A DNA stretch of 64,000 nucleotides from Streptacidiphilus jeojiense (GTDB lineage: Bacteria > Actinomycetota > Actinomycetes > Streptomycetales > Streptomycetaceae), in NCBI RefSeq assembly GCF_000719095.1, contig NZ_JOEH01000023.1, positions 1-64,000 of the forward strand, read 5' to 3'. The notes beneath the pieces are model-generated. The model was given only the letters and a program-made list of their open reading frames with translations, made no database searches and was not told where the DNA came from. Below are positions 20,437 to 28,612 of the stretch, in pieces. Both the position numbers and the translations under genes were made by a program. The stretch's first letter is position 1, and every line of letters begins with the position of its first letter.

Positions 20437-23178
20437 ATGCGCCGACCACGGGGGGCTGCCCCGGTCACCGACACGGGCCCGGACCGTGGAGGCCGTCCCC
20501 GCCCCGCCCACGCCGGCCCGCCCGCCGCCGACGAGCCGCCGCCGCTGCCGCCGCCCGCCCCGGTGCCGCCCGCCGCCGACGCCCCCCGCCGGTCGCTTGC
20601 GCCCAGGTCGGTGCGGGCCCGGGTGATCTGCCTGCTGATGGTCCCGGTGGTCTCGCTGATCGCGCTGTGGGGCTTCGCCACCGTCACCACCGCGCAGGAC
20701 GTCGACGCACTGGTACGGCTGAAGCAGGTGGACGCGACCCTGCTGACACCGGTCGGCGCCACCGTCGGCGCGCTCCAGGGCGAGCGCACCGCGGCCGCCG
20801 CCTACGCCGCCGACCCCGTCCCGGCGCGTGCCTCGGCGCTGGCGGCGGCCTCCGCCGTCACCGACCGGACCATGGCCGTGCTGGACACCGACATCCGGGT
20901 CGGCGCCGCGGCCAGCGCTGGCCTCAGCCCCACACTGCCGTCCCGGCTGGACGCGCTGGGCACGGCGACCGACGGGCTGGCCGCGCTGCGGCGCCAGGTC
21001 ACCGGCCGGGTCGCGGGCTGGCAGGACATCGCCGGCGGGTACGGATCGGTGATCGAGGCCGCCTTCGGGGTCGACGGCGCGCTGGCGGAGGTCCAGCAGG
21101 GGACGGTGCAGAACACCGCGGTCGCCTCGGACCCCAGGGTGCTGCTGGAGCTCGCCAGGGCCGACGAACTGCTGGCCCGCGAGGACACCGCCGAGCAGGC
21201 GGCCCAGGCCGCGGGGCGGATGAGCCCGGCCCAGTACCAGGAGTTCACTGGTGCGCTCTACGCCCGGCAGGCCCTGCTCGGCGGCGCCGTCGCCGATCTG
21301 CGCCCGGCCGACCGGGACCGCCTCGCAGCGGTGCTGAACGGTGGTCAGGCCAAGGCGCTGGCGCAGTTGGAGGCCACGGTCAGGACGGAGGGCGCCGGCA
21401 CCGGACCGGTGCGGCAGATCCCCGCGGACAGCTGGTCCGCCACCGTCCACGACGTCCGGCAGCAGTACGCGGCCGTGGAGACGGCGGCGGGCGCCAGCGC
21501 CACCGCGAGCGCCAACCCCTACAGCATCGGCTTCCTCAGCACCAACGGCGCGGCCATGCTGTTCGGGCTGCTGGCGGTGGTCGTCTCGCTGGTGGTGTCG
21601 GTGCGGATCGGACGCGACCTGGTGCAGGAACTGGTCGGGCTGCGCAACTCCGCGCTCGACCTGGCGCTGCGCCGGCTGCCGGACGCGCTGGGCCGGCTGC
21701 GGGCCGGCGGCGAGGTGGACGTCGAGGCCGAGGCACCGCAGGTCAAGGCCGGCAGCGACGAGCTGGGGCAGGTCGGCGAGGCGCTCGGCACGGTCCACCG
21801 GGCCGCGCTGCGGGCCGCCGTCGAACGCGCCGGGGTGGCCCGGGTGCTGGTCAATCTGGCCCGGCGCAGCCAGGTGCTGGTGCACCGTCAGCTCTCGCTG
21901 CTGGACGGGATGGAACGCGCCACCGACGACCCGGCCGAGCTGGAGGGGCTGTTCCGGCTGGACCACCTCACCACCCAGATGCGCCGGCACGCCGAGGGCG
22001 TGATCATCCTGTCCGGCGCCGTCCCCGGACGGGCCTGGCGGCGCGCCGTCCCGCTGCTGGACGTGGTCCGCTCGGCGGTCGCCGAGGTCGAGGACTTCGC
22101 CCGGGTGGAGGTGCGCGACCTGCCCGGGGCGTCGGTGGTCGGCAAGGCGGTGGCCGACCTGACCCACCTGGTCGCCGAGCTGGTCGAGAACGCGACCAGC
22201 TTCTCGCCCCCGCACACCAAGGTGGTCCTCGGCGGCGAGCAGGTGGGCACCGGCTACGTGCTGGAGATCGAGGACCGCGGCCTGGGCATGAGCCGGGACG
22301 CGGTGGCCGAGGCGAACCGCAGGATCGCCGACGCTCGGCAGGCCGACCTGTTCGACACCGACCAGTTCGGCCTCTTCGTGGTGAGCCGGCTGGCGAAGCG
22401 CCATGACATCCAGGTCTCGCTGCGGACCTCCGCCTACGGCGGCACCACGGCGGTGGTGCTGCTGCCGAACGCCCTGCTGGAGGAGCCGGGGCAGAGCCGG
22501 CGCGGGCGACCGGAGCAGCGGCCGCCGCAGCGGGCGGTGCGCGAGCACGCCGGACCGGGCCCGTTGGCGGGCGCCTTCGCGTCGGACGGCCCCGGGGCCG
22601 GGGACGCCGGGCCGGGTGCCGCCGTGCCGGGCGGCTCCGGACCGGTTCGCACCGCGGCGGCGGCCTCGGTGCCGCGCGGCCCCGCGCCAGGCGTCCCAGG
22701 GGCGCGAAGCCCCGAGCCGGTCGCTTCGGGACCGGTCGGTCCCGGGTCCGGCGGCCGCGGCTCCGACCGTGCGGCCCCCGGGGGACCGGTGCCGCGGGCG
22801 GTGCCGGATCCGGCGAACGGGCCGGACCCCCGGCCCGCGCAGGTGCGCGGCCCCGGCGCGGCCCCGCCGCCGGCCTCCCGTCCCGCGGCGGCCGCCGCCC
22901 CGGTCGGGGACGACGAACTGCCGCACCGGGTCCGCCAGGCCAGCCTGGCGAGCCAGCTGCGGGAGGCCCCCAAGGACCGCCCGGCCCGCAACGCCGGCGC
23001 GACCGGGACGGCCCGCAGCCCCGAGGGCGCCCGGGCCACCATGACCGCCCTCGCCGAGGGCTGGGCCAGGGGCCGGACCTCGCCGATGCCGCAACAACCC
23101 GCGCCGCCCCGGCGCCATCTGAGAATCCAGCAGGAGAGCGAGACGACCGATGCCCGTGACGATGAACTACTCCGGTGA
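20437..23178 (+). CDS. cvnA: CvnA-type sensor histidine kinase-like protein with nitrate/nitrite-sensing domain
   Basis: A 913-residue membrane sensor, first gene of a conservon. Layout: a Pro-rich cytosolic start (1-55), TM1 about 61-80, an extracytoplasmic NIT-like helical region about 95-355, TM2 about 365-390 (MLFGLLAVVVSLVV), a HAMP-like linker, a dimerisation-like helix pair (FRLDHLTTQMRRHAEG) and a HATPase (N box ELVENATSFSPP near 581, G1 EIEDRGLGMS near 608, G2 FGLFVVSRLA near 645). The last 240 residues are disordered Pro/Ala/Arg-rich. No classic H-box is obvious. The start is ATG 20437 with GAGGAT upstream; the ATG at 20416 lacks a ribosome site. Its 3' end overlaps cvnB by 29 bp. 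Such systems act like a membrane GTPase switch in Streptomyces development and metabolism. Confidence 0.9.
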   Translation: MRRPRGAAPVTDTGPDRGGRPRPAHAGPPAADEPPPLPPPAPVPPAADAPRRSLAPRSVRARVICLLMVPVVSLIALWGFATVTTAQDVDALVRLKQVDATLLTPVGATVGALQGERTAAAAYAADPVPARASALAAASAVTDRTMAVLDTDIRVGAAASAGLSPTLPSRLDALGTATDGLAALRRQVTGRVAGWQDIAGGYGSVIEAAFGVDGALAEVQQGTVQNTAVASDPRVLLELARADELLAREDTAEQAAQAAGRMSPAQYQEFTGALYARQALLGGAVADLRPADRDRLAAVLNGGQAKALAQLEATVRTEGAGTGPVRQIPADSWSATVHDVRQQYAAVETAAGASATASANPYSIGFLSTNGAAMLFGLLAVVVSLVVSVRIGRDLVQELVGLRNSALDLALRRLPDALGRLRAGGEVDVEAEAPQVKAGSDELGQVGEALGTVHRAALRAAVERAGVARVLVNLARRSQVLVHRQLSLLDGMERATDDPAELEGLFRLDHLTTQMRRHAEGVIILSGAVPGRAWRRAVPLLDVVRSAVAEVEDFARVEVRDLPGASVVGKAVADLTHLVAELVENATSFSPPHTKVVLGGEQVGTGYVLEIEDRGLGMSRDAVAEANRRIADARQADLFDTDQFGLFVVSRLAKRHDIQVSLRTSAYGGTTAVVLLPNALLEEPGQSRRGRPEQRPPQRAVREHAGPGPLAGAFASDGPGAGDAGPGAAVPGGSGPVRTAAAASVPRGPAPGVPGARSPEPVASGPVGPGSGGRGSDRAAPGGPVPRAVPDPANGPDPRPAQVRGPGAAPPPASRPAAAAAPVGDDELPHRVRQASLASQLREAPKDRPARNAGATGTARSPEGARATMTALAEGWARGRTSPMPQQPAPPRRHLRIQQESETTDARDDELLR

Positions 23179-23581
23179 GCTCAACTGGCTCCTGGACGAG
23201 CTGGTGTCCCGGGTCGGCCAGATCCGGCACGCGGTGGTGCTCTCCGGGGACGGCCTGGCGCTCGGCGTCTCGGCCGGGATGACCCGCGAGGACGGCGAGC
23301 ACCTGGCGGCCGTCGCCTCGGGCTTCCACAGCCTGGCCAAGGGCGCGGGCCGGCACTTCGAGGCCGGCGACGTGCACCAGACGATGATCGAGTTCGACGG
23401 CGGCTTCCTCTTCGTGGTCGCCGCCGGCTCCGGCACCTGCCTGGCCGTCTTCAGCGGCGCCGACGCCGACATCGGCCTGGTCGCCTATGAGATGGCCCGG
23501 ATGGTGCGCCGGGTCGGCGAGCACCTGCACACCCCGCCGCGCTCGGGCCCCGACGCGGCCGACGACCCCGCAGCGGGCTGA
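23150..23581 (+). CDS. cvnB: CvnB-type roadblock/LC7 domain protein
   Basis: A 143-residue roadblock/LC7 (MglB-like) protein. The core LNWLLDELVSRVGQIRHAVVLSGDGLALG (about 10-38, two halves of the first strand-helix unit) and the DVHQTMIEFDGGFLFV segment (about 75-90) match the family. Roadblock proteins act as GTPase partners or activators, so it probably works with the CvnD GTPase. The ATG at 23150 overlaps the end of cvnA, implying coupling. It ends 19 bp before the cvnC start. Confidence 0.92.
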   Translation: MPVTMNYSGELNWLLDELVSRVGQIRHAVVLSGDGLALGVSAGMTREDGEHLAAVASGFHSLAKGAGRHFEAGDVHQTMIEFDGGFLFVVAAGSGTCLAVFSGADADIGLVAYEMARMVRRVGEHLHTPPRSGPDAADDPAAG

Positions 23582-23600
23582 CCGGGAACGGTACCTGGAC

Positions 23601-24107
23601 ATGGACGACTATCCGTTCCCGCCGCAGGGCTGGGACCCGGCCCCGGGCTGGGACCAGACCTCGGGCTGGGACCCGCCGCACGGCTGGGACCAGCAGGAAC
23701 CGGTCGAGCACGGCGACGACAGCCGCTGGTACGACGACGACGCCGGACCCGTGGTCCGCCCCTACGCGCTGACCCGGGGGCGGACCAGGACCGCCGGGGA
23801 GCCGTTCGACCTGATCGCGCTGATCACCGTGGACCCCGACCACCCCGCCCACGCCGGCGCCGGCCCCTACGCCCCGGTGCCCGGGCTGACCCCCGAGCCC
23901 GCGGCCGCCCTGGAGCTGTGCCGCAGCCGGACCCAGTCCGTCGCCGAGATCGCCGCCGAGTTCGACCTGCCCGTTGGTGTCGTCCGGGTCTTCCTCGGCG
24001 ACCTGCTGGACGCGGGACTGATCCGCGTCAGCCGTCCGGTTTCCCCCGCCCAGCTCCCCGACGAGCGCATCCTGCGAGAAGTGATCAATGGCCTCCGAGC
24101 ACTCTGA
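23601..24107 (+). CDS. cvnC: CvnC-type DUF742 protein with N-terminal GWD repeats
   Basis: A 168-residue DUF742 protein, a winged-helix-like partner in conservons. The DUF742 core starts at VVRPYALTRGRT (about 50) and continues through LELCRSRTQSVAEIAAEFDLPVGVVRVFLGDL (about 100-130, the helix-turn-helix part) to a conserved end ILREVINGLRAL. The first 45 residues are odd: GWD occurs four times (GWDPAP, GWDQTS, GWDPPH, GWDQQE) in a 7-residue repeat. The ATG at 23601 lacks a strong ribosome site; coupling to cvnB (19-bp gap) is likely. Its 3' end overlaps cvnD by 20 bp. Confidence 0.9.
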   Translation: MDDYPFPPQGWDPAPGWDQTSGWDPPHGWDQQEPVEHGDDSRWYDDDAGPVVRPYALTRGRTRTAGEPFDLIALITVDPDHPAHAGAGPYAPVPGLTPEPAAALELCRSRTQSVAEIAAEFDLPVGVVRVFLGDLLDAGLIRVSRPVSPAQLPDERILREVINGLRAL

Positions 24108-24747
24108 CCCGACAGCCGACGACACGGCGCCCGGCCGCGGTTCCGCGGTACCGGTGCGGCGCGCCCCGGGAACCGTGGCCGGCGGCGAGCCGCCGCTCGC
24201 CCTCAAGATACTGGTGGCGGGCGGCTTCGGGGTGGGCAAGACCACGCTGGTCGGCTCGGTCAGCGAGATCCGGCCGCTGCGCACCGAGGAGCGCCTCACC
24301 GAGGCGGGCCGCGGCGTGGACGACACCGGGGGAGTGGAGCAGAAGACCACCACCACGGTGGCCATGGACTTCGGCCGGATCACCATCCGCGAGGGCCTGT
24401 CGCTCTACCTCTTCGGCACCCCCGGGCAGGACCGGTTCTGGTTCCTCTGGGACGAGCTGGCGCTCGGCGCGCTCGGTGCCGTGGTGCTCGCCGACACCCG
24501 CAGGCTGGAGGACTGCTTCCCCTCGGTGGACTACTTCGAGCGCCGGGCCATCCCGTTCGTGGTCGCCGTCAACTGCTTCCAGGGGTCGCGGCAGCACGCC
24601 CAGGAGAAGGTGGCCAGGGCGCTGGACCTGGAACCGGGGACCCCGGTGCTGCTGTGCGACGCCAGGGAGCGGGAGTCCGGCAAGCGGGTGCTGGTCGAGC
24701 TGGTGGAGCACGCCAGCCGGCTGCACACGGCCAGGCTGCTGGCCTGA
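24088..24747 (+). CDS. cvnD: CvnD-type small GTPase (conservon ATP/GTP-binding protein)
   Basis: A 219-residue Ras-like GTPase, last gene of the conservon. P-loop GGFGVGKTT is at about residues 45-53. The switch region EQKTTTTVAMDFG is at about 85-97, G3 appears as GTPGQDR (about 110) and the G4 position as VNCFQG rather than NKxD, all as usual for this group. A disordered 30-residue N-terminus precedes the fold. It is expected to be switched by the roadblock protein CvnB at the membrane sensor CvnA. Overlap with cvnC supports one transcript of four genes. Confidence 0.93.
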   Translation: MASEHSDPTADDTAPGRGSAVPVRRAPGTVAGGEPPLALKILVAGGFGVGKTTLVGSVSEIRPLRTEERLTEAGRGVDDTGGVEQKTTTTVAMDFGRITIREGLSLYLFGTPGQDRFWFLWDELALGALGAVVLADTRRLEDCFPSVDYFERRAIPFVVAVNCFQGSRQHAQEKVARALDLEPGTPVLLCDARERESGKRVLVELVEHASRLHTARLLA

Positions 24748-24795
24748 CCGGGCAGCCGGATCTGTAGGGCAGCTGATCTGAGCGAGTATCAGATC

Positions 24796-24811
24796 TGAGT
24801 ATCCGTACTCA
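24796..24811. promoter_or_regulatory. Palindrome upstream of the YiaA-like gene
   Basis: TGAGTA-TCCG-TACTCA is a perfect 6-bp-arm palindrome 35 bp before the start at 24846, in a short AT-richer stretch that also carries GATCTGAG twice. It is probably an operator; the binding protein is unknown. Confidence 0.45.
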
Positions 24812-24845
24812 TGCCGGGCGGGTGCCCGGCGGGGACCATACGGCT

Positions 24846-25136
24846 ATGACTGCTCCCGTGAGACGCAGCACCACCGCCGCCTACTACGCGCAGGCGATCA
24901 TCTCCTTCGCCGTCTCGGTCCTTGCGATGGGGATCGGGATCGCCTACCTGTCGGCCAGTGCCTGGATCCGCGCGTTCCTGGCCCTCGGCCTGCTCTACGT
25001 GGTCACCTCCGCCTTCACCCTGGCCAAGGTGATCAGGGACCGGCAGGACGAGGACCTGGTCGTCTCCCGGGTCGACCAGGCCCGGCTGGACAAGCTGCTC
25101 GCCGAGCACGACCCGTTCCGGATCGACACGCCCTGA
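24846..25136 (+). CDS. YiaA/YiaB-type two-helix membrane protein
   Basis: A 96-residue small membrane protein with two hydrophobic segments (about 15-37 and 42-62) and a charged cytosolic tail, matching the YiaA/YiaB family in size and pattern (TTAAYYAQAIISFAVSVLAMG, then SAWIRAFLALGLLYVVTSAFTLAKVIRD, in two parts). The function is unknown. The ATG at 24846 has no strong ribosome site. Its last codons (Ile-Asp-Thr-Pro-stop) are the seed of the 16-bp tandem array that follows. Confidence 0.78.
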   Translation: MTAPVRRSTTAAYYAQAIISFAVSVLAMGIGIAYLSASAWIRAFLALGLLYVVTSAFTLAKVIRDRQDEDLVVSRVDQARLDKLLAEHDPFRIDTP

Positions 25137-25204
25137 TCATCGACACGCCCTGATATCGATAAGCCCTGATATCGATAAGCCCTGATATCGATAAGCCCTG
25201 ATCA
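25125..25204. repeat. 16-bp tandem repeat, 5 copies, joining two convergent stop codons
   Basis: Three near-identical CGATAAGCCCTGATAT units start at 25157, 25173 and 25189, preceded by two variants (CGACACGCCCTGAT...) at 25125 and 25141. The first copy codes for the last residues and stop of the YiaA-like protein. The last copy ends TGATCA, which supplies the stop codon (25202-25204) of the convergent gene. Confidence 0.88.
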
Positions 25205-26206
25205 GAGCCGTTCGTGCCGCTGCAGCCAGACGAAGGCCAGCCAGCCGGGGAGCACCGGCAGCCAGAGCGTCAGCAGCCGGTAGAGCAGTACGGCCACCAG
25301 GGCGGTGTCGTAGGACAGCGCGGCGGTCTGCGCCAGTGCCCCGGCCAGCACCACCTCCACCCCGCCGATGCCGCCCGGCGTGGGCACCGCAGATCCCAGC
25401 GCACCGCCGACCAGGGTGGCCAGCGCGACCGCGGCGAAGCCGGGGTGCCGCCCCAGCGCCAGGACGCAGCAGTAGAGGCAGGAGGACGCGGCCAGCGACA
25501 CCAGCAGCTGGCCGCTGACGCCGACGGCCAGCTTCCCCGGCTGGTGCAGCAGGTCGCGCAGCCGCGGCAGCACCCCGTTGAGCAGGGGAGCGACCCGGCC
25601 GGCCAGCCACCGCCGGAGCCGCGGTACCGCGACTGCGACCAGAGTGAGCAGGACGGCGGCGGCCAGCACGGCGAGGACGAGATCGACCAGCAGCGGTGAC
25701 ACGTGTGTCGTCGAGGCCCGGTAGTGCACCGTGGTCAGATAGCCGAACACCCCGGTGAGCAGCAGGTGCAGCACCAGTCCGACCGCCTGGGCGACGCCGA
25801 TGCTGGACACCGCCTGCCCGGGGCTGATCCCGATCCGTTGCAGGAAACGGGTGCTGATGGCCAGTCCGCCCAGGCCGACGGGGGTGACCACATTGGCGAA
25901 CCCGCCGGCGACCTGGAGCAGGAAGGTCCGCCAGGGATCGAGCCGTTCCGGGACGAAGCCGGCGTAGCTCATGGTGGCCGCCACCAGACCGCCCAGGGCG
26001 CAGAGCAGTGCCAGGGCGACCCACTCCGGGCGGGCCCGGGCCAGCGGGGCCAGCGGGTTGTTGTTGGGGCTGGTGAGCTGCAGCACCAGCAGATAGCCGG
26101 CTGCGGCCCCGCCGAAGAGCGCGAGCAGCGCCCGGAGCCGTCGCCGCTGCGGCCGGCGCGGTTCGGCGGATTCCGGCGGGTCCTGCTGCTGCACTGCTTC
26201 CGGCAT
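25202..26206 (-). CDS. Lysylphosphatidylglycerol synthase TM / flippase-like domain protein
   Basis: A 334-residue integral membrane protein with about eight hydrophobic helices, of the UPF0104/LPG_synthase_TM family. Conserved points are VAGGFANVVTPVGLGGLAIS (about 94-113, flippase hallmark split) and PTPGGIGGVEVVLAGAL (about 275-291). It lacks the C-terminal aminoacyltransferase half of MprF, so lipid or polyprenyl-sugar flipping, not lysinylation, is the better guess. The ATG at 26206 has GGGGGAG 8 nt upstream. Its stop codon is inside a tandem repeat. It lies downstream of a PlsC-like acyltransferase on the same strand, so both may serve membrane lipid or lipid-linked sugar turnover. Confidence 0.82.
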   Translation of the reverse strand: MPEAVQQQDPPESAEPRRPQRRRLRALLALFGGAAAGYLLVLQLTSPNNNPLAPLARARPEWVALALLCALGGLVAATMSYAGFVPERLDPWRTFLLQVAGGFANVVTPVGLGGLAISTRFLQRIGISPGQAVSSIGVAQAVGLVLHLLLTGVFGYLTTVHYRASTTHVSPLLVDLVLAVLAAAVLLTLVAVAVPRLRRWLAGRVAPLLNGVLPRLRDLLHQPGKLAVGVSGQLLVSLAASSCLYCCVLALGRHPGFAAVALATLVGGALGSAVPTPGGIGGVEVVLAGALAQTAALSYDTALVAVLLYRLLTLWLPVLPGWLAFVWLQRHERL

Positions 26207-26300
26207 GCGGACGGCTCCCCCGTGCCTCGACGCGTCTACCAGCTACCCGTCCGAGGCAGGTCCGCAACCTCCGCCCGCACTGCCGTTCCGCAGCGGCTAC

Positions 26301-27101
26301 TCAGGCGCCGTCGGCCTCGTCCCGCGCCGCCTGGTCGCGGGCGGCGCGGCGGGCGGCCTTCTCGGCCGTCTCCTTCTCGTCCTCGGCCTCGGCGACCTCG
26401 AGCGTCGGCGCGCTGCCGCCGAGGTGGGCCGGCAGCCACCAGGTGTCCTCGGGGCCGGCCGGGGCGTCCGGGTAGGTGGTCTGGGCGCGGTCCAGCAGCT
26501 CGGTCATGGCGGCGCGCAGCCGCCTGGTGACCATCACCGGCTTGTCCTCGGGGGTGAGCACGATCGGCTCGCCGATGATGATGGTGATCGGGGTGTGACG
26601 GCGGGTCAGCGTCTTGGGCCGGCCCTTGGTCCACAGCCGCTGGGTGCCCCAGAGCGCGACGGGCAGCAGCGGCACCCCCGCGTCGGCGGCCATCCGGGCC
26701 GCCCCGGTCTTGAACTTCTTCAGCACGAAGGAGCGGCTGATCGTCGCCTCCGGGAAGACGCCGACGACCTCGCCGGCCTTCAGCGCCTTGACCGCGGCGT
26801 CGTAGGCGGGCTGGCCGTCGAAGCGGTCCACCGGGATGTGCTTCATACCGCGCATCAGCGGCCCGGACACCTTGTGCCGGAAGACGTCGTCCTTGGCCAT
26901 GAACCGGGTCTTGCGCTTGCCGGCCTTCAGCGCGCCCCAGCCGGCGAAGATGAAGTCGAGGTAGCTGACGTGGTTGCTGACCAGGACGGCCCCGCCGGTC
27001 CGCGGCACGTTCTCCGCCCCGATGATGTCGATCTTGAGGTCCAGCGCCCGGAAGAGCGTGAGCGCGGCCCCGATGATCGGCGGGTACACGAGATCAGCCA
27101 C
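26301..27101 (-). CDS. 1-acyl-sn-glycerol-3-phosphate acyltransferase (PlsC-like)
   Basis: A 266-residue lysophosphatidic-acid acyltransferase family enzyme, peripheral on the inner membrane. The HX4D motif NHVSYLD (about 43-49), the substrate motif VFPEATISRSF (about 118) and VPLLPVALWG (about 145) are present. The C-terminal tail (from about 235) is Glu/Ala/Arg-rich and probably helical. The GTG at 27101 follows AGGA by 6 nt. It ends 95 bp before the flippase-like gene. Phospholipid or mannoside acylation are both possible for actinobacterial members. Confidence 0.9.
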   Translation of the reverse strand: MADLVYPPIIGAALTLFRALDLKIDIIGAENVPRTGGAVLVSNHVSYLDFIFAGWGALKAGKRKTRFMAKDDVFRHKVSGPLMRGMKHIPVDRFDGQPAYDAAVKALKAGEVVGVFPEATISRSFVLKKFKTGAARMAADAGVPLLPVALWGTQRLWTKGRPKTLTRRHTPITIIIGEPIVLTPEDKPVMVTRRLRAAMTELLDRAQTTYPDAPAGPEDTWWLPAHLGGSAPTLEVAEAEDEKETAEKAARRAARDQAARDEADGA

Positions 27102-27251
27102 GGTTTGTCCTACTTCCCAAGGGCTGGCGCCCGGTCCGACGGTATGTCGATGTATCGTCCCCTGCCCGACAGCACCGTGTCACTCCGGGGAGCACCAGCA
27201 CTTGGGGAGACGGCGGTCACATCACCGCCTCCCACCCTACGTTCTGGACCG

Positions 27252-27725
27252 TTATTGTCCGGTACCGCTCCCACCTGCGCCGACGGTGCGCAGCCGGTCC
27301 TGGCCGCGGCGCAGCAGCAGATAGCCCTCGCAGCCGAGGCAGTAGCCGAAGGCGGCGTTGAGGAAGGCCGCGGCCAGCGCGCAGCCGGTGGCAGCCAGGC
27401 CCAGCCAGGTCGCACCGGAGAGGTAGCCGACCGTCCCGATCAGCGCGAACACCAGTCCGACGCCCTGGGCGAAGCGCGGCGGGGCGGCGTCCTCCAGCTC
27501 GGTCGGGGGGCCGAGCCTGGGGCGGACGAAGGTGCGGTAAAGCCATCCGTAGGGCGAACGGCCGAGCCCGGCCAGGGCGCCGAGGGCGAACACCACCGCC
27601 TGCGCCGCCAGCAGCCAGCCGCTGCCGGTGATCAGCACGACGGCGAGGACCACGGTGGTGAGCGAGGCGGCGAAGCGGGGGCCGCGTGGATCGATGCGGG
27701 CGGGGGCGGGCGTGGGGTTGGACAT
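27252..27725 (-). CDS. DUF4395 membrane protein
   Basis: A 157-residue membrane protein with about four hydrophobic helices. DUF4395 features are the start IDPRGPRFAASLT (about 11-23), the YRTFVRPRLGPP loop (about 63-74) and a conserved FGYCLGCEGYLLLRR (about 125-139) with two cysteines (CLGC) near the last membrane segment. The family often lies beside thioredoxin-like proteins, as here, so a thiol-redox or sulfur role is plausible but untested. The ATG at 27725 has GGAG 6 nt upstream. A 29-residue Cys-bearing leader peptide precedes it at 27796-27885. Confidence 0.82.
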   Translation of the reverse strand: MSNPTPAPARIDPRGPRFAASLTTVVLAVVLITGSGWLLAAQAVVFALGALAGLGRSPYGWLYRTFVRPRLGPPTELEDAAPPRFAQGVGLVFALIGTVGYLSGATWLGLAATGCALAAAFLNAAFGYCLGCEGYLLLRRGQDRLRTVGAGGSGTGQ

Positions 27726-27795
27726 GGTGGACTCCGGGGTGTCACGGGGGTGTCGCGGGGGAGCGGAACGGGAGGTGGCGGGCGGTCGCGAGGGG

Positions 27796-27885
27796 TCAGC
27801 GACAGCGCGACGCGGCGGCCCGGCACAGGTCGATGACCAGGCGCCGGGTGAGGCCTGCGGCCTCGTTCCGTCCGTTGGGGTCCAT
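27796..27885 (-). CDS. Putative Cys-containing leader peptide upstream of DUF4395
   Basis: A 29-residue ORF ending LTRRLVIDLCRAAASRCR, which fits the short actinobacterial leader peptides found before sulfur and thiol genes (pattern L..R..IDLCR...S.C). A -10-like TAGCAT lies 8 nt before the ATG and no ribosome site is seen, so translation from a leaderless message is likely. The distance to the DUF4395 start (27725) is 70 bp. Two Cys codons near the end would let cysteine supply control downstream expression by attenuation; no clear terminator stem is visible, so the mechanism is open. Confidence 0.68.
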   Translation of the reverse strand: MDPNGRNEAAGLTRRLVIDLCRAAASRCR

Positions 27886-27937
27886 GGATCGAGATGCTAC
27901 GCGCACTTCGGCGCCGTGAGCAGGCATCCTTGGGGGC

Positions 27938-28354
27938 ATGACTGGACTGGTGGTGTGCCTGGCGGTACTGGCGCTCTCGGGCGCCTTCGGCCTGCTGCGC
28001 ATGCGTGGGCGGGGAAGGCTGAAGATGCGCGGGCGTGACGGCGGGGTGCGGCTGGAGGCGGGCGAGCTGGGTGCGGAGCTCGGCGAGCGGGCCACCCTGG
28101 TGCAGTTCTCCTCGGCCTTCTGCCAGCCGTGCCGGGCGACCAAGCGGATCCTGGGCGAGGTCGCCGGGATGGTCGAGGGCGTGGCCCACATCGAGATCGA
28201 CGCCGAGTCCCGGCTGGAGCTGGTGCGGCAGCTGGGCATCCTGAGCACTCCGACGGTGCTGGTGCTGGACGCGGACGGCGCGCTGGTGCGGCGTGCGGTC
28301 GGCCAGCCGCGCCGGGCGGACGTGATCGCGGCGCTGGGCGAGGCCGTCGCCTGA
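27938..28354 (+). CDS. Membrane-anchored thioredoxin-like protein
   Basis: A 138-residue thioredoxin-fold protein. Residues about 3-20 form one hydrophobic segment, a basic linker follows (to about 35), and the fold starts near 40. The redox motif is CQPC in FSSAFCQPCRATK (about 60-72), unlike the usual CGPC. The cis-Pro loop is LSTPTVLVLD (about 105). With its positive linker the fold probably faces the cytosol. It is divergent from the leader peptide/DUF4395 unit, supporting a shared thiol role. The ATG at 27938 may be leaderless. Confidence 0.85.
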   Translation: MTGLVVCLAVLALSGAFGLLRMRGRGRLKMRGRDGGVRLEAGELGAELGERATLVQFSSAFCQPCRATKRILGEVAGMVEGVAHIEIDAESRLELVRQLGILSTPTVLVLDADGALVRRAVGQPRRADVIAALGEAVA

Positions 28355-28519
28355 CTCTCCGGTCGGGTTCCCTGCGTGGTCAATAGGTGCAACGTCACAG
28401 TGACTCCGCGTTGCGGTGCGGCTCCTGATGCTCTTGCGTGGGGGAGTATGGGGCGACGGCGGTGCACCACTGGTTTGGGAGCATGCCGGAGCGGCAAAGG
28501 GACCTGAGCCAGGGCGTAA

Positions 28520-28535
28520 GCTACTGGCGGGTAGC
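28520..28535 (+). promoter_or_regulatory. Palindromic operator upstream of etfBA
   Basis: GCTAC-TGGCGG-GTAGC lies 78 bp before the etfB start. Its 12-bp core TACTGGCGGGTA (28522-28533) matches the thioesterase-promoter core TACTGGCAAGTA (1700-1711) at 10 of 12 bases, in the same orientation. It is probably bound by a fatty-acid-responsive TetR-type repressor. Confidence 0.55.
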
Positions 28536-28612
28536 AAGAACACGGCTGCCCGTGCTCCACATCTTTTACCCTGCGAAAACGACGTGACCAGTACCAGTAC
28601 AGGAGACAGGCC

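Noticed and set aside
25202..26206. MprF lysylphosphatidylglycerol synthase
   Set aside because: Only the membrane flippase-like half is present; the soluble aminoacyltransferase domain is missing.
28355..28612. RNA gene or riboswitch before etfB
   Set aside because: No tRNA-like fold or known riboswitch core was recognised; the only structured part is the short operator palindrome.
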